Notes: generated by a model from the letters alone, not told the origin. Positions 1 to 5,692 are shown, counted from the stretch's first letter. The stretch is 5,692 nucleotides of DNA from Clostridia bacterium (GCA_003557085.1 PWPR01000112.1:1-5692), one strand, 5' to 3'. Numbers and translations: made by a program.

Positions 1-148
1 AAATCTTTGTAATCATTCCACTAGTTTTAACATAAGAAGTAGAAGCACCTAATAATTTGTCTGAAAAAACCAAAGTTATAACATTAAGTAAACCAATTAA
101 AGCTCCTACTAAATATGGCGACCAAGTTACTTCTCTTAAGAATTGCAC
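1..148 (-). CDS. YeeE/YedE-family sulfur transporter, N-terminal fragment
   Basis: The minus-strand reading frame opens with GTG at 148-146 and stays open to the left edge, giving 49 residues of a truncated protein. It begins MQFLREVTWSPYLVGALIGL, followed by a hydrophobic stretch (about residues 11-28) and then SDKLLGASTSYVKTSGMI. The WSPYLVGALIG opening and the DK-LG-S-(T/S)-x-x-x-x-TSGM pattern are typical of YeeE/YedE (DUF395) inner-membrane proteins, whose characterised member TsuA moves thiosulfate. The only ATG nearby (150-148) leads to a stop after three codons, so GTG is the start; GAGAGG lies 6 nt upstream, inside the last codons of the preceding gene. Only 1 nt separates that gene's stop from this GTG, so translation is probably coupled. 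Most of the protein, including the central cysteine-containing helices, lies outside the window, so its substrate (thiosulfate, sulfane sulfur or a selenium compound) cannot be judged here. Confidence 0.8.
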   Translation of the reverse strand, partial: MQFLREVTWSPYLVGALIGLLNVITLVFSDKLLGASTSYVKTSGMITKI

Positions 149-149
149 A

Positions 150-1517
150 TTAGTCCTCTCCTCTTTGATATTCTAAAAAGCTTTTCATTCCTCCAGCTAA
201 ATTATGTACATTATCATATCCCAACATTTTCAAAATACTTGCTCCTAAGTTTGATCTATTACCTGAGTTACACACTAAAATATACTCCTTTTCACCATCT
301 AACTCATCATACCTATGCCTTAAATCTGGAGCAGGTATATTTATTGCGCCTTCAATATGCTCTTTTTTATATGCTGCTTCATCACGTGTATCTATAAAAA
401 CATATTCTTCTTCTGCTAACTCAAGAGCTTCATAAATATCCAATTGAGTTACAAAGTCTGTGGGATAAGCCTTTGTAAACCAGTTTTTCATACCACCCTT
501 AAGAAAACCAATTGTTTTGTCTAAACCAACTCTATGTAACCATAAGGCTGTGTCAAAAGCTTGTTCATCATTATCTGTTACTAAAATAATCTCTTTGTCA
601 AATGGAACAACCCATCCAGCAAAAGTTGGCAAATTTCCTGCATAATCAATACAATAAGCACCCGGTATATGCATGCCTCCAAAAGCTACATATGATCTAA
701 CATCTACAACAACTGTTTCTTCATCCTGTAGTTTTTCAATAACCTGCTCTGCAGTTAGGGGCTCCAATGGAGGCAATGCATCTAAAACAATAGGACCTTG
801 TCTATTGAAGTCACTGCACAATGCAAAATGATCTGGAACTTCAGGCATATTTTCTGTTAACTCAACTATAAATTCTTCTCTCGTAGGAATTTGCAAGACA
901 GGATTAAATCTCCTCTCATAACCTATGGTACTTGTATATTTTGCTCCCATAGCTTTTCCACACAATGAGCCTGCCCCATGAGCAGGATATACTTCCACGA
1001 AATCAGGTAGCTTCATTATTTTTTCATGTAAACTATCATAAAGCTTACTTGCTAACTCTTCTTTTTTATCAGGAAATAAGTCAGGCCTTCCTACATCTCC
1101 TACAAAAAGTGTATCTCCAGTGAAAATACCAGTCGGCTCTTCAGATCTAGATAAATCTGTTACTACATAACTTAGATGCTCAGGAGTATGTCCAGGTGTT
1201 TCCAGAACATCAATTCTCATGTCTTCTATTTCAAAAGAATCTCCTTCAACTAAGTTTACAACAGGGAAGTTGGCTTCTCCAGATTTTGGCATATAGATCT
1301 TTGCTCCTGTAGCCTCTGCTAAGTCCATATGTCCAGAAACAAAATCAGCATGTAAATGAGTCTGCAGTATATGAGTTATTTTTAAATTTCTTTTATAGGC
1401 TTCTTCAATATACATGTCGACGTCTCTGCTTGGGTCAACTATTGCACATATATCATTACCAGCCAACATATAAGAACTATGAGCTATCTTTTCTACATAA
1501 AAGTGTTTTAGTAACAT
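150..1517 (-). CDS. CstB-like persulfide dioxygenase: MBL fold plus two rhodanese domains
   Basis: A complete 455-residue cytoplasmic protein with no signal peptide. Residues 1-245 are a metallo-beta-lactamase domain of the ETHE1/persulfide dioxygenase type. THLHADFVSGH is at 53-63, and H54, H110 (TPGHT) and D135 (TGDTLFVGDVGRPDL) match the three iron ligands of ETHE1; H180 is in YPAHGAGSLCGK. Residues about 255-350 form a rhodanese fold whose active loop (ILVTDNDEQA, 311-320) has no cysteine, so it is presumably structural. Residues about 360-452 form a second rhodanese with an intact loop, C416-NSGNRS. This order and length match Staphylococcus aureus CstB (about 444 aa), which oxidises low-molecular-weight persulfides and yields thiosulfate by sulfur transfer. 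The ATG at 1517 has AGGAG 8 nt upstream. The gene lies 18 nt after mscS and 1 nt before a YeeE/YedE transporter gene, which fits export or import of its product. A plain MBL-rhodanese sulfurtransferase with another acceptor remains possible. Confidence 0.87.
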   Translation of the reverse strand: MLLKHFYVEKIAHSSYMLAGNDICAIVDPSRDVDMYIEEAYKRNLKITHILQTHLHADFVSGHMDLAEATGAKIYMPKSGEANFPVVNLVEGDSFEIEDMRIDVLETPGHTPEHLSYVVTDLSRSEEPTGIFTGDTLFVGDVGRPDLFPDKKEELASKLYDSLHEKIMKLPDFVEVYPAHGAGSLCGKAMGAKYTSTIGYERRFNPVLQIPTREEFIVELTENMPEVPDHFALCSDFNRQGPIVLDALPPLEPLTAEQVIEKLQDEETVVVDVRSYVAFGGMHIPGAYCIDYAGNLPTFAGWVVPFDKEIILVTDNDEQAFDTALWLHRVGLDKTIGFLKGGMKNWFTKAYPTDFVTQLDIYEALELAEEEYVFIDTRDEAAYKKEHIEGAINIPAPDLRHRYDELDGEKEYILVCNSGNRSNLGASILKMLGYDNVHNLAGGMKSFLEYQRGED

Positions 1518-1535
1518 ATATATTACTCCTCTTCA

Positions 1536-2333
1536 TTAATTATTTTTTGGAAAATGTACATCCATTTGTGGATAAGGTATAGAAATACCTTCTTTATCAA
1601 ATTGTCGTTTAACCTCTTCTAGCAAGTCAAAATGAACTGTCCAAAAATCACTATTATTAGCCCAGGCTCTAACTGTAAATACAATAGCACTATCTCCATG
1701 TTCAGAAAGTCGGACAAAAGGTTGTGGCTCTGCTAAAACTAGTTCATGATTGTTTACTATATTAGCAAGCACCTCTTTAACTTTATCAATATCTTGCTCA
1801 TAACCTACCCCAAATTTTAAATCTAACCTCCTAGTGCCTTTAGTTGTAAAGTTAACAACACTTGCATTAGATAGTTTTCCATTTGGTATTGTGACAACCT
1901 TATTATCCGGAGTAACTAATGTAGTATGAAAAATGTTTATTGCTTCAATTTTACCTAGAAATCCAGCTGTTTCCACAAAATCTCCAACTTTGAAAATTCT
2001 CAAAACTAAAATCAAGACTCCCCCAGCAAAGTTTGATAATGCTCCTTGGAAAGCTAAACCTATAGCAAATGATGCAGCACCTATAATTGCAACAAAAGAT
2101 GTAACTTCCACCCCTGCCTGAGAGGCAGCAGTTATAAGAACTAATATTTTCAATGAATACTCAACTATGGACAATAAAAAAGGCTTTAAAGTAACATCTA
2201 TTTCTGATTTAGTTAATAAATTTCCAACTAGCTTTTTTGCCCATGTTGCAAGCTTAAAACCTATATAAACAATAATCAGTGCTATTGCTATCCTGACAGC
2301 GTACAACTGCACAATTGAGAGAAAATTACTCAA
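1536..2333 (-). CDS. mscS: Small-conductance mechanosensitive channel, MscS family
   Basis: A 265-residue inner-membrane channel, close in length to Escherichia coli MscS (286 aa). It opens under membrane tension to release solutes during hypo-osmotic shock. Hydrophobic helices lie at about 9-29 and 55-73. The pore-lining third helix is at about 78-110, with the small-residue packing pattern GAASFAIGLAFQGALSNFAG that defines the family. The beta domain follows (VGDFVE 116-121, FHTTLVTPDNKVVTIPNGK 135-153, NFTTKGTRR 161-169), then a C-terminal alpha/beta domain ending in the typical GISIPYPQMDVHF (249-261). The start is TTG at 2333-2331: AAAGGAGG sits 7 nt upstream and an in-frame TAA lies 12 codons or so further upstream with no ATG between. 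The stop is 18 nt before the persulfide dioxygenase gene, so the two are probably cotranscribed. The family call is firm; any specific role with sulfur metabolism is not shown by the sequence. Confidence 0.93.
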   Translation of the reverse strand: MSNFLSIVQLYAVRIAIALIIVYIGFKLATWAKKLVGNLLTKSEIDVTLKPFLLSIVEYSLKILVLITAASQAGVEVTSFVAIIGAASFAIGLAFQGALSNFAGGVLILVLRIFKVGDFVETAGFLGKIEAINIFHTTLVTPDNKVVTIPNGKLSNASVVNFTTKGTRRLDLKFGVGYEQDIDKVKEVLANIVNNHELVLAEPQPFVRLSEHGDSAIVFTVRAWANNSDFWTVHFDLLEEVKRQFDKEGISIPYPQMDVHFPKNN

Positions 2334-2340
2334 TCTTATT

Positions 2341-2348
2341 CCTCCTTT
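2341..2348 (-). promoter_or_regulatory. Strong ribosome binding site that fixes the TTG start of mscS
   Basis: On the minus strand AAAGGAGG is followed by a 7-nt spacer (AATAAGA) and then TTG. This near-perfect complement to the 16S rRNA 3' end, with no in-frame ATG before the upstream stop codon, decides for TTG as initiation codon. Confidence 0.8.
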
Positions 2349-2365
2349 TCGTTTTATGTGTTAAC

Positions 2366-2395
2366 ATTATACATCATAATAAATAATATTGTTAG
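2366..2395 (-). promoter_or_regulatory. Probable sigma-A promoter of the mscS operon
   Basis: On the minus strand a perfect TATAAT (-10) occupies 2371-2366, and CTAACA, matching four of six bases of the -35 consensus, occupies 2395-2390 with an 18-nt spacer. Transcription would start near 2358, leaving a leader of about 25 nt that contains the strong ribosome binding site. A perfect TTGACA also lies upstream at 2416-2411; its best partner at 17 nt is AACAAT (2393-2388, four of six), which would give an alternative, overlapping promoter. The assignment rests on consensus match and position only. Confidence 0.45.
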
Positions 2396-2412
2396 TACAT
2401 AAAGCTATCATG

Positions 2413-2441
2413 TCAACAAATTGCAGATAATCCATTATTAT
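2413..2441 (+). promoter_or_regulatory. Possible promoter of the LtaS-family gene
   Basis: TCAACA (four of six to the -35 consensus) at 2413-2418 and TATTAT (five of six to the -10 consensus) at 2436-2441 are spaced by 17 nt, reading toward the plus-strand gene about 50 nt downstream. Other weak -10-like hexamers, TATGAT (2447-2452) and TAGAAT (2452-2457), lack a good partner. In this AT-rich region such matches arise by chance, so this is tentative. The element overlaps the TTGACA on the other strand, so the two divergent promoters could interfere. Confidence 0.25.
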
Positions 2442-2478
2442 AAATCTATGATAGAATTAGTATCAGCTATTAGCTATG

Positions 2479-2485
2479 AAGGCGG
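2479..2485 (+). promoter_or_regulatory. Ribosome binding site favouring the second ATG of the LtaS-family gene
   Basis: AAGGCGG differs by one base from AAGGAGG and lies 5 nt before the ATG at 2491. No purine-rich site precedes the earlier in-frame ATG at 2476 (upstream bases CAGCTATTAGCT). The downstream ATG is therefore the better start; the spacing is slightly short, which lowers certainty. Confidence 0.55.
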
Positions 2486-2490
2486 TCAAT

Positions 2491-4452
2491 ATGTTAATTA
2501 AAGTAAAGAATTTAAAAGTAGTAATATACATTTGTTTTTCAATAGTTTATTTAGAGTTATTACTAAGGTCATCCTTATTTTCCTTCACTATGTATAACTT
2601 TTCTTATACAATTTTAAGTGCTATTTCTTTAGGAGTAATTACAACCTTTTTTATTAATATTCTCCCTACTAAAAGAAGAGGGGTCTTAATAAGCTCGATT
2701 TTTTTTCTAATTTCAGTATCATTCTTTGTTTTTTTTATTTACTATAAAATCTTTCAAACACCTTTATCACTTTATTCTGTAAAAGGTGTTGGCGATGCTT
2801 TTGAGTTTAGGAGCATTGCTTTAAACACCATAAGTAATAATCTTTTGACCTCTGCCTTATATTTTCTGCCAACTTTACTAGCTGTTGTGCTTCAGAATAA
2901 ATTTGCTTTTTTAAATATAAAGCTACCGCTCAAGAAGTTATTATCAGTGGTGTTTTTAATAACTTTTATTAACTATCTCTTTGTTATTAGTTCACCAATA
3001 AACAGTCAGTTAAATAATAGACTTTTTAATCGATCATACAATCCTTCATCTAACCTCCAACATTTAGGCTTAGTTTACTCTGTTTTGCTTGATTTTAATC
3101 GTAATGTTTTAGGAAATGAGATAAACCTAGTCAGCCTTATTGAGAATGAAGCTCCTAATAACTCAATTGATAATATTGAAAATGATAATGATGAAGAAGA
3201 AATTAAAGTTGAATATAATATTTTAGATATTGACTTTGACAAATTAGTAAAATCTACAGATAATCAGCAAATAAAAGATTTGCATCAATATTTTAGTAGA
3301 AAAGCTCCCACTGAAAAAAATGAGTTTACTGGGAAGTTTGCAGATCACAACTTGATATTTATTACTGCCGAAGCATTGCACTCCATAGCCATTCACCCTG
3401 ATATAACTCCTACCCTTTACATGATGGCAAACGAAGGTTTTGTATTTAACAATTTTTACAATCCTCTTTGGGGAGTAAGCACTACTGACGGTGAATATGT
3501 TGCTTGTATTGGCCTTTTACCACAGACAGGTGTCTGGAGTTTTTCACAATCTGCTAATAATTATCTACCTTTTGCCTTAGGCAATCAATTTAGTAGACTT
3601 GAATATATAACCTTTGCTTATCATAATCATACTTATACTTATTATCACAGAGATAGATCCCATCCAAATATGGGCTATACCTATTTTGGAGTTGGAAATG
3701 GGCTTCAAATGAAAAATACCTGGCCTAGGTCTGATTTAGAAATGATTAATATAACTATGCCTGATTATATAAATGAAGAGAGATTCCACACTTATTATAT
3801 GACTGTTAGTGGTCATTTTGAATATACTTTTAATGACAACTACATGTCTCTCAAAAACAAATCTCATGTAGAATACCTCCCATATAGTGAAAGAGTCAGG
3901 GCTTACTTAGCTGCAAACTTAGAATTTGAGTTTGCAATGCAGGCTTTAGTAAGTGAACTTGAAGAACTGGGTATTGCTGAGAATACTGTCATAGTAATTA
4001 GCCCAGACCACCATCCTTATGGTCTTACCATGGATGAAATGAATGAAATATCAAATGAAAAACTAGAAACTATTTATGATGTATATAAAAGTGTCTTTAT
4101 TATTTGGAAAAAAGGTATGGAGCCTATTTATGTTGATAAACCTTGTTCCAGCTTAGATATTATACCGACTGTATCCAACTTATTTGGACTAGAATATGAC
4201 TCCAGATTACTTGCTGGCAGAGACATTTTATCTAGCTCTAATTCACTTGTTATGTTTAGAAATCAAAGCTGGTTAACTGAAAAAGGATTCTATGATGCTG
4301 ATAGAGACACATTCACACCTTACTTAGAAACAATAAAACCATCTTATATAGAAGAAATTAATAGAGCAGTTAAAGAAAAATTTCACTATTCTTCTCAAAT
4401 ACTTGTACTTGATTACTATAGCCATTTTAAAACTATTGATGATGCAAATTAG
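2491..4452 (+). CDS. LtaS-family membrane sulfatase / phosphoglycerol transferase-like protein
   Basis: A 653-residue protein from the ATG at 2491 (658 if the poorly supported ATG at 2476 is used). Five hydrophobic helices lie at about residues 9-29, 38-57, 64-85, 116-135 and 149-170, then an acidic, Asn/Glu-rich linker (about 218-245), then an extracellular alkaline-phosphatase-fold domain (about 285-590). Motifs fit lipoteichoic acid synthase: E294 in FITAEALHS (metal ligand), T331 in GVSTTDGEYV (aligned with the catalytic Thr300 of S. aureus LtaS), H442 in TVSGHFEY, and D506-H507 in ISPDHHPYG (metal ligands). LtaS-type enzymes move glycerol phosphate from phosphatidylglycerol onto a growing polymer at the outer membrane face, using Mn2+; other members modify glycans or lipids instead. 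Here the gene stands alone, divergent from mscS and convergent with a cupin gene, so no neighbour indicates the acceptor. The catalytic set looks complete, but the exact substrate is unassigned. Confidence 0.88.
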   Translation: MLIKVKNLKVVIYICFSIVYLELLLRSSLFSFTMYNFSYTILSAISLGVITTFFINILPTKRRGVLISSIFFLISVSFFVFFIYYKIFQTPLSLYSVKGVGDAFEFRSIALNTISNNLLTSALYFLPTLLAVVLQNKFAFLNIKLPLKKLLSVVFLITFINYLFVISSPINSQLNNRLFNRSYNPSSNLQHLGLVYSVLLDFNRNVLGNEINLVSLIENEAPNNSIDNIENDNDEEEIKVEYNILDIDFDKLVKSTDNQQIKDLHQYFSRKAPTEKNEFTGKFADHNLIFITAEALHSIAIHPDITPTLYMMANEGFVFNNFYNPLWGVSTTDGEYVACIGLLPQTGVWSFSQSANNYLPFALGNQFSRLEYITFAYHNHTYTYYHRDRSHPNMGYTYFGVGNGLQMKNTWPRSDLEMINITMPDYINEERFHTYYMTVSGHFEYTFNDNYMSLKNKSHVEYLPYSERVRAYLAANLEFEFAMQALVSELEELGIAENTVIVISPDHHPYGLTMDEMNEISNEKLETIYDVYKSVFIIWKKGMEPIYVDKPCSSLDIIPTVSNLFGLEYDSRLLAGRDILSSSNSLVMFRNQSWLTEKGFYDADRDTFTPYLETIKPSYIEEINRAVKEKFHYSSQILVLDYYSHFKTIDDAN

Positions 4453-4469
4453 TACATAAATAGTCTAAT

Positions 4470-4514
4470 AAAAAAAACTACCCTAAAGCAGAAATCTAAT
4501 TCCATTTAGGGTAG
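4470..4514 (-). terminator. Intrinsic terminator of the cupin gene
   Basis: CTACCCTAAA (4478-4487) and TTTAGGGTAG (4505-4514) form a perfect 10-bp stem with a 17-nt loop. Read on the minus strand, the stem is followed at once by eight T (4477-4470), the classic intrinsic terminator layout, 10 nt after the cupin stop codon. On the plus strand the stem follows the LtaS-family gene by 25 nt but is trailed by CTATTATACC rather than a T run, so it is at best a weak terminator in that direction. The hairpin separates the two convergent genes. Confidence 0.87.
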
Positions 4515-4523
4515 CTATTATAC

Positions 4524-4889
4524 CTATTTTCTATACCTAGTTCCTTTTGGTACAACACATATAAAGTCTAAGTCTTCTTTTTCTGATTTGTTTACAAACT
4601 GATGTTTCTTGCTAGGTGGAACAAAAACAAAATCATCTTTTTTAATTATCTTCTCTCCATCTTCTGTCATTAAAACACCTTCTCCTTTTACAAGATATAC
4701 TTCATGCTCCCATGGATGAGAGTGATATGGAGTTGTGCTGTCAACAGATAATGAGATGTAACGCATTTCAAAATTAGGAGCTCCATCTTCTTCAGCTATA
4801 GCCCACTGGATAGTTGACTTAGCTTTACCTACTAACTCTACAGGTGTTACATCAACTTCTTTAACATTTTTACGAGATATAATTTTCAT
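4524..4889 (-). CDS. Small four-histidine cupin, TM1459-like
   Basis: A complete 121-residue single-domain cupin, probably cytoplasmic. Motif 1 is HSHPWEHEVYLVKGEG (56-71) and motif 2 runs through FVPPSKKHQFVN (89-100). H56, H58, H62 and H96 have the same spacing (+2, +4, +34) as the four histidine ligands of Thermotoga maritima TM1459 (H52, H54, H58, H92), a manganese cupin. Further shared segments are APNFxMR before motif 1, the HSHPWEHE core and FxCxxPK near the C-terminus. TM1459 can cleave alkenes oxidatively in vitro, but its natural role is unknown, so a metal-dependent dioxygenase or small-ligand binding role is only inferred here. The ATG at 4889 has AGGAG 7 nt upstream. The gene follows selD by 107 nt on the same strand and ends at a strong terminator; no convincing promoter was seen in that gap, so readthrough from selD is possible. 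Confidence 0.85.
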   Translation of the reverse strand: MKIISRKNVKEVDVTPVELVGKAKSTIQWAIAEEDGAPNFEMRYISLSVDSTTPYHSHPWEHEVYLVKGEGVLMTEDGEKIIKKDDFVFVPPSKKHQFVNKSEKEDLDFICVVPKGTRYRK

Positions 4890-4996
4890 AAGATCACTCC
4901 TCGCATATTTATTGGTTAATACAATATCCCTACTACTATTTATTTTATCATAAGGATGACTTTAAGGTATAGTAATTGTTCAGAATATAACTATTC

Positions 4997-5692
4997 TCAT
5001 TTCAATAATATACTTTTGTCTTTCTTACTAACAACTCTACCCACTATGGAATATCCTGAAGGATTCTTTTCCAACTCAATAAGTAGTTTATCCAAATTTG
5101 ATTCACTAACAGAAATCAGTAGGCCACCTGAAGTTTGTGGGTCAACTAGACAATCAAGTATATCTTGTGGAAGATCTTTACTAATTTCAAGGTCGTTTTT
5201 GATGTGTTCATAATTACTATATGCTCCACCAGGGACAATTCCCATACTAGCAAACCCTCTAGCTCCTTTGATAATTGGAACACTTTCTACATCAATCTCA
5301 ATTGTCACATCACTGCCTTTTGCCATCTCTAAAGCATGGCCTAAAAAACCAAAACCAGTAATGTCAGTGCAACTATTAGCATTAGCTACTATCATAGCAT
5401 CTTTAGCCAACTTATTTAAAAGCACCATTAACTCTGTTGTCTCTTTATAACCCTGTGAATCTACTAGGTCTGCCTTTATTGCAGTGTTCATTATACCAAT
5501 ACCTAAAGGCTTAGTTAGTACTAGATAGTCTCCTATTTTAGCATTTGCATTACTCTTTACATTTTTTGGATTAATAAATCCAGTAACAGAAAGTCCATAC
5601 TTAGGTTCTAAATCCTCAACAGTATGTCCCCCCACTAATAATGCACCTGCTTCCTTAATTTTGTCATGTCCTCCTCTTAATATCCTATCTAT
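4997..5692 (-). CDS. selD: Selenide, water dikinase (selenophosphate synthetase), C-terminal part
   Basis: The frame is open from the right edge to a TGA at 4999-4997, giving the last 231 residues of a protein usually about 345 long. It makes selenophosphate from selenide and ATP, the selenium donor for selenocysteine tRNA and for selenouridine. The fragment opens IDRILRGGHDKIKEAGALLV, then GGHTVEDLEPKYGLSVTG (21-38) and LTKPLGIGIMNTA (59-71). TDITGFGFLGH (109-119) and DPQTSGGLL (184-192) follow. All are conserved in SelD and the related PurM/AIRS fold. The GTG at 5637-5635 is internal (valine of the conserved VGGHT), not a start. The missing N-terminal third carries the catalytic Cys or Sec and Lys, so it cannot be told whether this SelD is itself a selenoprotein. 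Presence of selD implies use of selenium in this organism. No clear hairpin terminator follows the stop. Confidence 0.93.
   Translation of the reverse strand: MDRILRGGHDKIKEAGALLVGGHTVEDLEPKYGLSVTGFINPKNVKSNANAKIGDYLVLTKPLGIGIMNTAIKADLVDSQGYKETTELMVLLNKLAKDAMIVANANSCTDITGFGFLGHALEMAKGSDVTIEIDVESVPIIKGARGFASMGIVPGGAYSNYEHIKNDLEISKDLPQDILDCLVDPQTSGGLLISVSESNLDKLLIELEKNPSGYSIVGRVVSKKDKSILLK

Noticed and set aside
143..397. Plus-strand open frame of 84 codons
   Set aside because: It lies wholly antisense to the second rhodanese domain, has a Leu/Tyr/His-rich composition typical of reverse-strand shadow, and has no ribosome binding site.
1933..2121. Plus-strand open frame of 62 codons
   Set aside because: It is antisense to the conserved pore and beta-domain region of mscS, with no ribosome binding site and no recognisable protein pattern.
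4971..4996. Possible terminator after selD (ATAGT ... ACTAT)
   Set aside because: Only a 5-bp AT-rich pairing with no T run on the minus strand; too weak to call.
4890..4996. Separate promoter for the cupin gene
   Set aside because: TAAAAT and TATTGT hexamers exist on the minus strand, but neither has a credible -35 partner at 16-18 nt, so no promoter is called.
4956..5213. Plus-strand open frame of 85 codons
   Set aside because: Most of it is antisense to the C-terminal part of selD, and its Ser-rich product resembles no family.
5268..5450. Plus-strand open frame of 60 codons
   Set aside because: It is antisense to the TDITGFGFLGH region of selD, whose coding is secure.
5635..5637. GTG as the start of selD
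   Set aside because: The frame continues upstream to the edge with residues conserved in SelD (RGGHDKIKEAGALLVGGHT), so this GTG is an internal valine.

Overview
The window is AT-rich, has strong purine-rich (AGGAGG-type) ribosome binding sites and tightly packed genes, and encodes an LtaS-family membrane sulfatase and selenophosphate synthetase. This suggests a low-G+C Bacillota genome, most likely an anaerobic clostridial-type bacterium. That placement is inferred from gene content and base composition; no marker in the window names the species. It reads as ordinary chromosome: no tRNA, rRNA, CRISPR array, insertion sequence or prophage gene was seen.

Left part (1-2333, minus strand): a three-gene unit read right to left. 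It holds a small MscS-type mechanosensitive channel with a TTG start, then 18 nt later a three-domain sulfur enzyme (metallo-beta-lactamase fold, degenerate rhodanese, active rhodanese; the layout of the persulfide dioxygenase CstB), then 1 nt later the start of a YeeE/YedE-family membrane transporter that runs off the left edge. The last two form a sulfane-sulfur module: oxidation and transfer of persulfide sulfur coupled to movement of thiosulfate or a related anion across the membrane.

Middle (2334-2490): a 140-160 nt divergent intergenic region with promoter-like elements on both strands, separating mscS from a plus-strand gene. That gene (2491-4452) encodes a five-helix membrane protein with an extracellular alkaline-phosphatase/sulfatase domain of the lipoteichoic acid synthase family. 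Its likely start is five codons downstream of the first ATG.

Right part (4470-5692, minus strand): a strong intrinsic terminator (10-bp perfect stem plus eight T) ends a small cupin gene. The cupin's four-histidine metal site matches Thermotoga maritima TM1459. Upstream of it, after a 107-nt gap, is the C-terminal two thirds of selD (selenide, water dikinase), which runs off the right edge, so its catalytic Cys/Sec region is not visible.

Taken together the window combines sulfur persulfide chemistry, selenium activation and envelope functions. The sulfur pair is clearly one transcription unit. The other links are proximity only. I did not find a clearly undescribed system; the most useful leads are the sulfur module headed by a mechanosensitive channel, and the possible selenium angle from selD lying a few kilobases from a YedE-like transporter.
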